Assembly (NCBI RefSeq): GCF_000612845.1 | Contig: NZ_CCAT010000046.1 | Location: 1 to 64,000, forward strand | Origin: Clostridium ihumii AP5 | GTDB lineage: Bacteria; Bacillota; Clostridia; Clostridiales; Clostridiaceae | Length of the DNA: 64,000 bases | Reading direction: 5' to 3' | Part shown: positions 44,939 to 53,138 of the stretch, piece after piece | How positions within the stretch are numbered: position 1 is the first letter of the stretch | How the letters are laid out: every line of letters begins with the position of its first letter | Position numbers and translations under genes: made by a program | Notes under the pieces: generated by a model | Databases searched by the model: none | What the model was told of the DNA's origin: nothing | Seen by the model: only the letters and a program-made list of their open reading frames with translations

Positions 44939-46231
44939 CTAATTCTCATATACGGTTCCTTCTTGAGATGAAATATTTGCTTCCTCATCCCCTAAGCATA
45001 AACTTCTTCTTAGTAAAATTGATGCAAGTATTACTATACTAGAAGAAATTATTACCACAATACTTGCTGGAATTTTATCATAAAGCATACCAAAAAACAT
45101 ACTTCCAAGTGGTGAAGCAGCCATTAATAATGCATTCATTACTGTTGAAACTCTTCCTAAGTATTGTACTGACACTTGTTGTTGAACAGATATACCTAGT
45201 GCCATGCTAGTAGCTGAACCTAATGCTACAACACATATACATAATACAGTTAAAATAATAAATATAATTGATTTATTTCCTATAATATTAATAATATCTT
45301 TTGATGCACATAGCGAAACTAAAAATACACTTATTCCCATAGATATAGTAGCTATAAACATTAATTTCCCGATTTTCATTTTCTTACATAAATATGCACA
45401 AAGAACTGGTGCTATAAACATTCCTACAACTAAAACTGATTGCATAATTCCATATTGATAATCAGATACTTTTAAAATCTGTTTACTAATATACAAAACT
45501 CCAATACTTATAAAAGAATTAAATGCAAAATTTAAAATTATACCTAACTTAATTATAGCTTTTATTACTTTTCTCTCTTTTACAAAGTTAAGTCCAGCCA
45601 AAAAATCCTGCTTAAATACTTTGAAATTAATTTTCTCTGGTCTTTTATTTAACTTAGGTACATTAATAAACATCTCACTTATTGCTGATAATGTAAAACT
45701 TATTGCATTTATAATAAATACTAATCCTAAACCCTTTATGCCATATAATATTGCTCCTATACATGGTGAAAGCAATAATCCTATATTCATTATGGTTGAA
45801 TTTATTCCATTTGCTGCTACAAGTTCTTCTTTTTCTACAATTGACGGTATAATTGTTCCTACTGCTGGTTGAAATAGTAGTTCAATAATTGCAAGTGATA
45901 CCGTAAGTACATATATATATGGCATTGATATTCCACCATTAATATGAAATATACAAGCATATAAAGCTATAATTAATCCATTTAAAAAATCTAATCCTAC
46001 AACTATCTTTTTTCTATCAAACCAATCTGCAAAAACGCCTGCTATTGGTCCTAATATAATTTTAGGTATAACTGTTACGGCTAAAACTGATGCAAATTTA
46101 GTTGCCGATCCAGTCTTGGCTAATACATATAATGATAATGCTGTAGCTTGCATCTCACTTCCAATTAACGATACAAACTTCCCCTGCATTAACAATAAAA
46201 AATCTTTTTTCTTTAAAACACTACTTACCAT
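44939..46231 (-). CDS. MFS efflux transporter (MFS_3/Mef-like)
   Basis: About 430 residues with twelve membrane helices. FADWFDRKKIVVGLDFLNG near residues 68-86 is the MFS motif A loop. The overall pattern (VSSVLKKKDFLLLMQGKFVSLIGSEMQ at the start) resembles drug or siderophore exporters. ATG 46231 has GGAGGGG four to ten bases upstream. It is divergent from the HTH-TPR regulator at 46526 across about 290 bases, so that regulator may control it. Substrate unknown. Confidence 0.8.
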   Translation of the reverse strand: MVSSVLKKKDFLLLMQGKFVSLIGSEMQATALSLYVLAKTGSATKFASVLAVTVIPKIILGPIAGVFADWFDRKKIVVGLDFLNGLIIALYACIFHINGGISMPYIYVLTVSLAIIELLFQPAVGTIIPSIVEKEELVAANGINSTIMNIGLLLSPCIGAILYGIKGLGLVFIINAISFTLSAISEMFINVPKLNKRPEKINFKVFKQDFLAGLNFVKERKVIKAIIKLGIILNFAFNSFISIGVLYISKQILKVSDYQYGIMQSVLVVGMFIAPVLCAYLCKKMKIGKLMFIATISMGISVFLVSLCASKDIINIIGNKSIIFIILTVLCICVVALGSATSMALGISVQQQVSVQYLGRVSTVMNALLMAASPLGSMFFGMLYDKIPASIVVIISSSIVILASILLRRSLCLGDEEANISSQEGTVYEN

Positions 46232-46479
46232 ATTCCCCTCCACAATTATTAAACAGATTTTTTCACTTTCAAATTTAATTACAGTTTCATATCATTTCCT
46301 TAGCTTATAAGCCTTTTCTATATAATCATTCATATTCAATTTAGTTACACTTATAATTTTACATATAATTTCATTAATGGTAAAATATTTGTAATTGTTT
46401 CCTTATTCATTTTTACAATATATATTTTCTTTTACCGATTATTCTATTGTTTTTTATATAACTTATTATAATTTACTAA

Positions 46480-46500
46480 AATGTTCTTTTTCAGAACATT
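46480..46500. promoter_or_regulatory. Perfect palindrome upstream of the HTH-TPR regulator
   Basis: AATGTTCT - TTTTC - AGAACATT, eight-base arms, 25 bases before the start codon of the regulator. Likely an operator for autoregulation or for control of the divergent MFS gene. The region 46232-46479 otherwise shows only AT-rich promoter-like DNA. Confidence 0.5.
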
Positions 46501-46525
46501 CATTCTATTTCAGGGGGACTTTATA

Positions 46526-47830
46526 ATGAATTTAGGTGATAAAATAAAGTTTTTTAGAAAAAAAGTGGGCCTTACTCAACTTGAGTTAAGCTGTGATATA
46601 TTAAGTAGAAGTACTATTAGTAAAATAGAAAGTAATAAATACACGCCTTCTATACTTCAACTTCAGCATATAGCTAAAGCACTTAACATAGATGTATCTT
46701 ATTTAATATCTGAAGCTGATGCTATAACAAAATTCCCTACTAAAACTTATAACATTAATCTTATAAGTGACTTATATGAAAATAAAAAGTATCTTGATAT
46801 AATTGAACGTTTTACTCCCTTTGATTTTGTAACTTATTATTACATTGGTATGAGTTACTATAAGCTTGCTTTATTTAATGATGCACTAAAATACTTAGAT
46901 TGTTGTGAAAAACTCTTTAAAGATTTATCAAGTGAATTACGTTTTATTAATGTAGAAAATCTATGTTATTCTTTAAATTCCTTAAGAATATTAAAAATAA
47001 AATCTTTAGGAGAAGATTTAAACAAACATTATTTGGAAAAAATATTAGCTTATTTAAATTACTATAATAAGTTAAACTGTGAAATTTACTTTATTGCTTA
47101 CAATAATTTAGGTGTATATTATTTGAATATAAATGATTATGAGAAAACTATATATTTCATCGAGGATTTTTTAAGTAAAAATATAAAAATTAATTCTTTT
47201 AGTGTACTTCCAAACATGCACTTAATCTTAAACAATGCTTACTTTTCAATTAAAAATTATCAAAAAGCCATTGACTCAATGCTTAAATGCATATTCTTTT
47301 TTAATTATATTGGTAACTTTGATGCTGAACAGGAATGCTATATAATTCTGCTAAACTGTTATTTATATGCCTATCAATATGATAAATTTATTGAAACTTT
47401 GAGTGAATTGTTCATAAAATTTAAAGGTTGTGAATTTGAAGAGTCATATAAAGTACTTGACCTAGCACTTTTATATAATAATAATAAATTAAGTGAAATA
47501 TTGTATAAAACTCGCACTATAAATGTAAATAAATTGAAATTAAATTCTAAAATGGACTACTATTTTATCTTAAGTCGAACTAATTTTATGTTAAACAATA
47601 CTGATATTGGTTATAAACATTTTAAAAAATGCTATAAATTCTTAAAAGATAACAATAAATTTTTAGATTTATCTCTATTATATAAAGATTTATTTGTAGC
47701 TTATAACAATATAGAATATTATAACTCATATATTAAATATAAAAATATACATGAAAATAGCAACTATAATGTTATGAATCCTAATATTACTTTACCACAC
47801 TATAGGGCTCCAAGCTTAAATTCAAAATAA
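46526..47830 (+). CDS. HTH-TPR transcriptional regulator (RRNPP-like)
   Basis: 434 residues. N-terminal Xre-type helix-turn-helix (about 4-60, LGDKIKFFRKKVGLTQLELS..STISKIESNKYTPS) and a long C-terminal helical-repeat (TPR-like) region of about 340 residues (FDFVTYYYIGMSYYKLALFNDALKYLD, YKKAIDSMLKC-type repeats). This is the architecture of peptide-responsive regulators, but no pre-peptide gene follows. The last codons (HYRAPSLNSK, stop) come from the terminal repeat of a MITE, so the native end is lost. ATG follows GGGGG. Divergent from an MFS gene. Confidence 0.75.
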   Translation: MNLGDKIKFFRKKVGLTQLELSCDILSRSTISKIESNKYTPSILQLQHIAKALNIDVSYLISEADAITKFPTKTYNINLISDLYENKKYLDIIERFTPFDFVTYYYIGMSYYKLALFNDALKYLDCCEKLFKDLSSELRFINVENLCYSLNSLRILKIKSLGEDLNKHYLEKILAYLNYYNKLNCEIYFIAYNNLGVYYLNINDYEKTIYFIEDFLSKNIKINSFSVLPNMHLILNNAYFSIKNYQKAIDSMLKCIFFFNYIGNFDAEQECYIILLNCYLYAYQYDKFIETLSELFIKFKGCEFEESYKVLDLALLYNNNKLSEILYKTRTINVNKLKLNSKMDYYFILSRTNFMLNNTDIGYKHFKKCYKFLKDNNKFLDLSLLYKDLFVAYNNIEYYNSYIKYKNIHENSNYNVMNPNITLPHYRAPSLNSK

Positions 47831-47920
47831 TAGTTTTCTCAAATGATACTATTAATCTTATAGGTTATTGCTATTTTTATATTTGGACCCAAGTAAAAAG
47901 TAATAGTGAATAGTGTTTAA
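47801..47920 (+). repeat. MITE-like repeat, truncated copy
   Basis: Starts TATAGGGCTCCAAGCTTAAA, then CTCAAATGATACTATTAATC and the CCCAAGTAAAAAGTAATAGTG block. The right half is absent. Its first bases encode the C terminus and stop of the HTH-TPR regulator. Confidence 0.7.
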
Positions 47921-47921
47921 T

Positions 47922-47963
47922 AAAAAATAGGGATGTTTCCTATTTAAACATCCCTATTTTTAT
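47922..47963. terminator. Bidirectional terminator
   Basis: AAAAATAGGGATGTTT - loop - AAACATCCCTATTTTT, between the HTH-TPR gene/MITE and the DUF2922 gene. Confidence 0.8.
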
Positions 47964-47966
47964 TAA

Positions 47967-48185
47967 TTAATTTAATTCATATTTTGTTTTGCTTGTCTCA
48001 ACTAATTCTGCTGAATCCACCTTAACCAGCTCACCCTTAGATGTTTCAAACACATTTTTATCCACTACTAAATTCATAAATTTTAATATGTCATCTTCCA
48101 CTAAATTATCCTTTACATTTTTTATAGTAATTCTGCTCTTTGTTCCACCCTGATTTATAAAAGTTAATACTAATTGTTTTGCCAT
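47967..48185 (-). CDS. DUF2922 family protein
   Basis: 72 residues. AKQLVLTFINQGGTKSRITIKNVKDNLVEDDILKFMNLVVDKNVF fits DUF2922 (small beta-beta-alpha proteins of Firmicutes, function unknown). ATG follows GGGGG. Follows the DUF1659 gene by 210 bases on the same strand, the usual neighbourhood. Confidence 0.75.
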   Translation of the reverse strand: MAKQLVLTFINQGGTKSRITIKNVKDNLVEDDILKFMNLVVDKNVFETSKGELVKVDSAELVETSKTKYELN

Positions 48186-48363
48186 TTGAAATTCCCCCTC
48201 ATTTTTATTTTTAATATATCTGATTTTAATAGTTACCTTTTAAAGTATTATTAAAATCATTTTTTATTTATAGTTATAATTATTTCTAAAGATTTATTTA
48301 AAATAAACTTTACAGTAACATTTATATTTATTTTAAATAACTCTAAAAATAATTTTTTTAAGC

Positions 48364-48387
48364 GGAAAAGTAATTTTTTACTTTTCC
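48364..48387. terminator. Hairpin after the DUF1659 gene
   Basis: GGAAAAGTAA - TTTT - TTACTTTTCC, with AT-rich tail on the minus strand. Probable terminator, so DUF2922 may be transcribed partly by read-through. Confidence 0.55.
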
Positions 48388-48395
48388 TCATATGC

Positions 48396-48617
48396 CTAAC
48401 CTACTAGTTCGCCTTTGTCTTCTTTTACTATCTTTTGAATTTCTCCCTCTAGTAAGCTTGTCATTGCACTTCCTATTTCGTATAGTGCTTCATCAGGTGC
48501 ATCCTTTTTGATCTTTGAAAATTTTTGAGATTTAACAATGTCTTTTCCATTCTCATCCTCTCCAACTTTATAAAATACACTTATGGCACTGCTTTTTCTA
48601 AAATTTTTTACTGCCAT
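48396..48617 (-). CDS. DUF1659 family protein
   Basis: 73 residues. SAISVFYKVGEDENGKDIVKSQKFSKIKKDAPDEALYEIG is typical of DUF1659. Function unknown; the gene regularly accompanies DUF2922. I chose ATG 48617 after AAAGGGG; two upstream ATGs (48623, 48626) are too close to that site. Its promoter is a near mirror image of that of the divergent DnaD-domain gene. Confidence 0.75.
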   Translation of the reverse strand: MAVKNFRKSSAISVFYKVGEDENGKDIVKSQKFSKIKKDAPDEALYEIGSAMTSLLEGEIQKIVKEDKGELVG

Positions 48618-48630
48618 TATCATCATCCCC

Positions 48631-48670
48631 TTTCACTCTATATATAGGTGAAAATCACAAAAAACAACAA
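48631..48670 (-). promoter_or_regulatory. Candidate promoter of the DUF1659 gene
   Basis: On the minus strand TTGTTG - 18 bases - TATATA, followed by GAGTGAAA and the ribosome site. Forty bases here match 48857-48896 in inverted orientation. Confidence 0.5.
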
Positions 48671-48856
48671 AACAATTTTTTAAAATTTTAATATCATCGG
48701 ATTTTTACCCATTTGCTCTTCTAAAAAACACTAAACGCATTAGAACTTCTTTTAAATTAACATTCTATTTCAAATATGAATTTTTTAATAAAAATGGTGT
48801 TTATTCTTAATATTTAAGCTTTATATGTAAACATTCTGTTAAAGGTGACTTTTCAA

Positions 48857-48896
48857 TTGTTGTTTTTTCGTTTTTTTCACTATATAGAGATTGAAA
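48857..48896 (+). promoter_or_regulatory. Candidate promoter of the DnaD-domain gene
   Basis: TTGTTG - 18 bases - TATATA, then GAGATTGAAA. Near-identical to the divergent promoter at 48631-48670; both could answer to one regulator. 48671-48856 shows no other element. Confidence 0.5.
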
Positions 48897-48931
48897 GTAA
48901 TATTAAAAGTTAATTTGAGGGGGTTTTATTT

Positions 48932-50047
48932 ATGTTTTCAATTTCAAATTTTAATCAATTAGAATCAAAAAAATTAGGCGTTTCTTTAGATGATTTACTT
49001 ATCTTAAATTATATAAAAACTGGTGTTGATAATCTTACTCTTTTTTCTAAAGTTATAAACAAAGAAAAATATTATTGGATTGATTACGAAAAAGTTATAG
49101 ACACTTTCCCTATTCTTAACATCAAAAAGGATACTTTATATAGAAAATTAAAGAAGCTTTGTGTATCTAAAGTATTAAAACATACCACTGTTAAAAGTGG
49201 TGGTACTTACTCTTTTTATACTTTTGGGGAAAACTTCGAAAAGATATTAAATGTTTCAAATAATTATCCACAAAACAAAGATAAATTTACGACTAATGTG
49301 GATAGAAATTCTTACACTGTGGACAATTCCAAAAAATCTAAAAAAGTTACAAGTAAAAATGTAAGAAATATAGACTCTAATTCAGATAATACTGCTCTTA
49401 ATGTACAAAATCCTAATTTTAATTTAGCTTCCGAGCATAATGGAATTTTTTCTGAATATATAAAATCTCAACCCGACTTCACGGATTTATATAACTGTGA
49501 ATCTAAAGAAAATCCGTTAGCTAGTGAACTTATATCCAAAGTCATTGGAGATAACTCCTTAACTAAATATATATATAATATATTAAATAACATTAAAATG
49601 TTATTTAATAATATATCTAAGTCTAATTATATTAATTCTATAAATAGAATTAATAATAATAACAACTGTAGTAATAATAATAGTTTAGATAATGATTTTA
49701 ATCCTGATAACTTGGATGTTTATAATTACTATACTGAATGTGGTTTAGGTACTTTGAATAATACTGCAATTAATCTTATCAACACACTAGTTAATAAACA
49801 TGGAATAGAGTCTTTGAAAAAAGCAATGACTGAAGCTGTAAGACAAAACTCACCTAAACTTTCATATGTGGAAGGCATACTTAAAAACTGGGAAAACAAA
49901 AATAAAAAGCCAGTAAAAACTCAAGTTCCTACTGACACTAGTACTCAAACACCTACTAAAAGCAAAGATAGCTTTAATAACTTTGAGCAAAGAAAATATG
50001 ATTTTAAAGAATTAGAATGGGACTTACTAGGCTGGAATAATCTTTAA
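48932..50047 (+). CDS. DnaD-domain protein (phage-type replisome organizer)
   Basis: 371 residues. N-terminal winged-helix-like domain (about 1-110, LGVSLDDLLILNYIKTG..IDYEKVIDTFPILNIKKDTLYRKLKKL) reads as a DNA-binding replication-protein domain. An asparagine-rich linker (110-260) follows, then a DnaD/DnaB_2 domain ending IESLKKAMTEAVRQNSPKLSY and EGILKNWENK, the diagnostic tail. Such proteins load helicase at phage or plasmid origins. No other phage genes are adjacent, so it may be domesticated. ATG follows TGAGGGGG. Confidence 0.7.
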   Translation: MFSISNFNQLESKKLGVSLDDLLILNYIKTGVDNLTLFSKVINKEKYYWIDYEKVIDTFPILNIKKDTLYRKLKKLCVSKVLKHTTVKSGGTYSFYTFGENFEKILNVSNNYPQNKDKFTTNVDRNSYTVDNSKKSKKVTSKNVRNIDSNSDNTALNVQNPNFNLASEHNGIFSEYIKSQPDFTDLYNCESKENPLASELISKVIGDNSLTKYIYNILNNIKMLFNNISKSNYINSINRINNNNNCSNNNSLDNDFNPDNLDVYNYYTECGLGTLNNTAINLINTLVNKHGIESLKKAMTEAVRQNSPKLSYVEGILKNWENKNKKPVKTQVPTDTSTQTPTKSKDSFNNFEQRKYDFKELEWDLLGWNNL

Positions 50048-50056
50048 TTTCATAAC

Positions 50057-50674
50057 TTAATTTTCTTTTATAGATCTTAATATTTGGTAGCCATCTTTTT
50101 TCTTTATAACTTCACAATTACCAAATAATTTTTCTAGTTTTTCTTGTGAGCTTTTAGCACCTTGTTTCTTTTGAATTACAACGTAGATAATTCCATCTTT
50201 ATTTAGGTGCTCATAAGCTCCTTCATAAATTGAATGAACTACATCCTTACCTGCACGAATTGGTGGATTTGTAACTACAACATCATAGTTTTTTTCTACA
50301 TTGTCAAATGTATCTGACATAAATACAGTAGTTCTGTCACTAACATTGTTAGCTTCAGTATTTTTCTTGCATAATTCTAATGCTCTATCATTTACATCCA
50401 CCATTGTAACTTTAGATGACTCTAAATATGTAGCTAGTGAAATTCCAATAGGTCCATAACCACAACCAACATCTAATATTTCTATATCACTATCTTTAAA
50501 GTTTTTAACATCATCTATAACTGTTTGAATTAGCACCATAGATCCAAAATCTATTTTGCTTTTAGAAAAAACGCCATTGTTTGTGTAGAATTTAAAAGTT
50601 CTATCAACTATGTAATATTCTATTAGTTTAATTTCATCTTTAGTGCTTGAATTTTTACTAAAATAATGTTCCAT
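50057..50674 (-). CDS. rsmC: RsmC-like class I rRNA methyltransferase
   Basis: 205 residues of the short RsmC/YbxB type. SAM motif ILDVGCGYGPIGISLA near 62-77, and NPPIRAGKDVVHSIYEGAYEHL near 128-150 with the NPP catalytic motif. Target in E. coli is a guanine N2 of 16S rRNA. It ends ten bases after the convergent DnaD-domain gene with no terminator between them. ATG follows AGGAGACGG. Confidence 0.8.
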   Translation of the reverse strand: MEHYFSKNSSTKDEIKLIEYYIVDRTFKFYTNNGVFSKSKIDFGSMVLIQTVIDDVKNFKDSDIEILDVGCGYGPIGISLATYLESSKVTMVDVNDRALELCKKNTEANNVSDRTTVFMSDTFDNVEKNYDVVVTNPPIRAGKDVVHSIYEGAYEHLNKDGIIYVVIQKKQGAKSSQEKLEKLFGNCEVIKKKDGYQILRSIKEN

Positions 50675-50692
50675 AATCCGTCTCCTATACTA

Positions 50693-50742
50693 AGGCATAC
50701 TCAATAAACTATTATATATATACATAAATTCTTGAGCATGCC
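50693..50742. other. Inverted repeat upstream of rsmC
   Basis: AGGCATACTCAA (50693-50704) and TTGAGCATGCCT (50731-50742), one mismatch, 26 bases apart, just upstream of the rsmC ribosome site. No T-run, so a regulatory site or old repeat end rather than a terminator. Confidence 0.4.
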
Positions 50743-50851
50743 TAATTATTTATAATTTAAAGTTAAATTTCATTCCAATTATACATTATCACTGTATTTA
50801 TAACAACCATAGGGCCTTAAGCTAACATTTTAAATTGAAACTCTATCTATT

Positions 50852-51994
50852 CTAGAAATCTAATCTACTAAAACTCCAATAATATGAATCACCATTTAGT
50901 ATATAACAAACTTGATTACTTCTAGTTTCAGCATTTACTGACACATAATAATCTTTATTTGGATCTATCAAACTATATGATTTACTTCCATCACTATTTT
51001 CATTGTATCCTCTTAATGTCATTGAATGTGCTCCGTTATTAGATAACATTCCTAAGTGAATAGGATGACCTCCATCTATTATAGATTTAACTTCTTCATA
51101 AGGCACTGTAACTGTTTGTCTTGGGTAAAGCCCCCAATTATTATATACCATTTTCATTTGTTTCCAGCTTCCGCCTTTTTCAATTTCTTCACCATATGCA
51201 AACTTAACTAACTCTGCTGCCTCTAAATGTGTGCCTTTTTCATAATTAATTATACTTGCACAAGTTGCTGCCCAACACCAAGGATGCTCCCCTTGTAAAA
51301 CTATATTTATTGGTAAACTATTTGAGGTTTTTGATGTTGCTTTATAACTATTATCATTAATCTTATTATACTCATTTAATGGAGTTACTATTTTATTTGA
51401 ATTTATAATTTTTTCATCTGATGCATCTATATTTTTTGTTAATCCATTTATATTAAATTTAGATTTATTTTCTTGGTTTGCGTTAGTGTCTGTATAAGTC
51501 TTAGCTAATACTATAGATTTAGTAGGGCTTACTGCTCTTAATTCATTATTGTTATTTACTATCCTAAATTCAGAGTGTTCATTCTCTACCATAGCTTGTA
51601 ATTTACTTGCAAATCCTTTTTCGAATGTTGATGTATATCCCTTTTCTGAATTCTCACTTACACCTAAAACTGCAACTATTTTATTATCACTTGTAACTGG
51701 AAAATAGCATACCTTTGCCAAATCTTCTTTATAAACACTAAAAGGTTCTGCTAACTTAAAATTTTGTATATCATACCCTTCAAATCCATACTGCTTAGGT
51801 TCCACCATAACATTCTGTATATGTTTTGGGAGTTCTTTAATAGCATAATCCTTTAAATCAGCTGATATACTTTCAGAAATAATCTTAAAATCACTATTAC
51901 CGCTATTTATTGCATAACCACTTGTAGTTAATATTAGAAACATTGAAAACAAAATAACCATAAACAAAGAAAGCTTTTTAATTTTTTTATACAT
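50852..51994 (-). CDS. Secreted papain-like cysteine protease, staphopain type (copy 1)
   Basis: 380 residues: signal peptide (about 1-28, ending SGYA), pro-region (about 30-225) and papain-fold catalytic domain. Catalytic Cys240 in LQGEHPWCWAATC (Q234 six residues before it, the papain oxyanion spacing), His323 in GAHSMTLRGY and Asn346 in IDPNKDYY. The C-terminal aromatic YYWSFSRLDF recalls staphopain (family C47) ends. Presumably secreted as a zymogen and matured outside. ATG follows GGAGGGA. Three related genes lie in the next 7 kb with inhibitor-like genes between them. Family-level assignment is from motif memory, not a search. Confidence 0.75.
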   Translation of the reverse strand: MYKKIKKLSLFMVILFSMFLILTTSGYAINSGNSDFKIISESISADLKDYAIKELPKHIQNVMVEPKQYGFEGYDIQNFKLAEPFSVYKEDLAKVCYFPVTSDNKIVAVLGVSENSEKGYTSTFEKGFASKLQAMVENEHSEFRIVNNNNELRAVSPTKSIVLAKTYTDTNANQENKSKFNINGLTKNIDASDEKIINSNKIVTPLNEYNKINDNSYKATSKTSNSLPINIVLQGEHPWCWAATCASIINYEKGTHLEAAELVKFAYGEEIEKGGSWKQMKMVYNNWGLYPRQTVTVPYEEVKSIIDGGHPIHLGMLSNNGAHSMTLRGYNENSDGSKSYSLIDPNKDYYVSVNAETRSNQVCYILNGDSYYWSFSRLDF

Positions 51995-52087
51995 ATTCCC
52001 TCCAAATATAATATTTTTTATAATTTATTATATTAAAAAAGAAACAAATTCTTTCTTACTTAGTTTCCTTAAAACAAAATTTTATTA

Positions 52088-52104
52088 TTTATACATTTTT
52101 TGTT
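52088..52104 (-). promoter_or_regulatory. Conserved upstream box of protease copy 1
   Basis: TTTATACATTTTTTGTT, 94 bases upstream of the start codon. The same box occurs at 54381 (copy 2), 55592 (decayed copy) and twice at 58357 and 58378 (copy 3). Either a regulator site or a promoter part; shared ancestry alone could also explain it. Confidence 0.4.
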
Positions 52105-52139
52105 CTTATTCTTCATAAATGTCTATAGGCATATAATTT

Positions 52140-52265
52140 GAAACTTTATGTTGTTTATATTTCAGTTGAGAATTTTAACTCTAAGTTCTAATCTATATTT
52201 TTAAAATTGACAATTGATAATTATTAATTTTTATATAAATTCTCAATTAAAATAATAGTAATTTC
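52140..52265. repeat. MITE relic in the copy 1 spacer
   Basis: TTTCAGTTGAGAATTTTAACTC and AAATTGACAATTGATAATTATT match MITE-family segments. The interior is deleted relative to 55645-56040. Confidence 0.5.
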
Positions 52266-52339
52266 ATTTTCAAGCTTGGATATAGTGTTCTTATTTTACA
52301 TATGTAAATATACTATATAGTATAAGGAGGTGTTACAAT

Positions 52340-52876
52340 TTGAAAATTAAAGTTACAATCGGCATTGCAATGATACTTGTAATTATTTTTATTATTCAAT
52401 CCTTCTCAACTACAAAACTTAATATAGGTTCTTCTAAATCTTTGCTTACAAAATTCACCTATGATTTAAACTTTAAAATTGGAGAAGAATATGTTTATGT
52501 TATGGTTAAGGACTCATGCACTTCAAAGATTAATAAACTTGTTATGAATAAGAATGTAAGTGCTGATAAAAATCCTACAATATCCGTTCCTAAAAATAGC
52601 ACCATATATATATCCCTATATTCAAATGCCACAATTCTAGCTGACTGGAAACTCTCCAATGAATCTAACCTAAAAAATTTAAATTATAAAAATTCATTTT
52701 TTACATTTCCTAAATACAGCAATTTAAACTCTAAAGCTGAAGGATCATCGCCACGTAGAAACAACTTTGAATTTCAAATAACAAATGTAGGTGAAGAAAC
52801 TATTAGTTTTGAATACATTGCTACTGAAACTAAAGAAGTATATAACACTTTAAATATGAATATACAATCAAAATAG
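52340..52876 (+). CDS. Exported chagasin-like (I42) protease-inhibitor candidate, copy 1
   Basis: 178 residues starting at TTG, after AAGGAGGTG seven bases upstream. One membrane helix or signal anchor (about 5-23) and an outward domain whose order of segments fits chagasin inhibitors of papain-type proteases: ISVPKNSTIYISL, SNATILADW in place of NPTTGxxW, and AEGSSPRRNNFEFQITNVGE then TISFEY in place of the GSPGTQTFTFKALKAG type strand pair. The match lacks the Gly of NPTTG. It is read divergently from protease copy 1, which supports a protease/inhibitor pair. Alternative: an unrelated beta-sandwich surface protein. Confidence 0.5.
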   Translation: MKIKVTIGIAMILVIIFIIQSFSTTKLNIGSSKSLLTKFTYDLNFKIGEEYVYVMVKDSCTSKINKLVMNKNVSADKNPTISVPKNSTIYISLYSNATILADWKLSNESNLKNLNYKNSFFTFPKYSNLNSKAEGSSPRRNNFEFQITNVGEETISFEYIATETKEVYNTLNMNIQSK

Positions 52877-52928
52877 CAATTTATTAGAAAAATATATATT
52901 ATACTCAAACCATATAAATTTTCACAAT

Positions 52929-53055
52929 GCATTAGAATACAATTCTAAAATTGATTTGTTATTAAAAACTCTTACTTAGTTCTTAAACTTGATGATCCAT
53001 CAAAAAGAAATTGTAAATCTTCAGCATTTTCTATGTCAACAGAAAATCCTCCACT
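52929..53055 (+). pseudogene. Relic of an RRNPP regulator 3' end and its peptide gene
   Basis: HNALEYNSKIDLLLKTLT and a stop (about 52929-52981) matches the end of the regulator at 58776 (ALEYNSKMDFVLKTIT). In the following 70 bases the frame KSSAFSMSTENPPLA, stop at 53053-53055, matches the end of the pre-peptide at 60135 (ETPPLA). The start, signal peptide and most of the regulator are missing. The peptide tail is preserved better than its surroundings. Confidence 0.7.
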
Positions 53056-53092
53056 TGCATAATAATTAAAAATTATTATATTAATAAAAAAA

Positions 53093-53132
53093 TAACAAAC
53101 TATGGATTTTAATAAACCATAGTTTGTTACTT
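53093..53132. terminator. Terminator of protease copy 2
   Basis: AACAAACTATGG - loop - CCATAGTTTGTT, then a T-run on the plus strand and an A-run preceding it, suitable for both strands. Confidence 0.75.
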
Positions 53133-53138
53133 TTTATT

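Noticed and set aside
48932-50047. Prophage or plasmid origin
   Set aside because: A single DnaD-domain gene is present, with no integrase, structural, lysis or partition genes around it.
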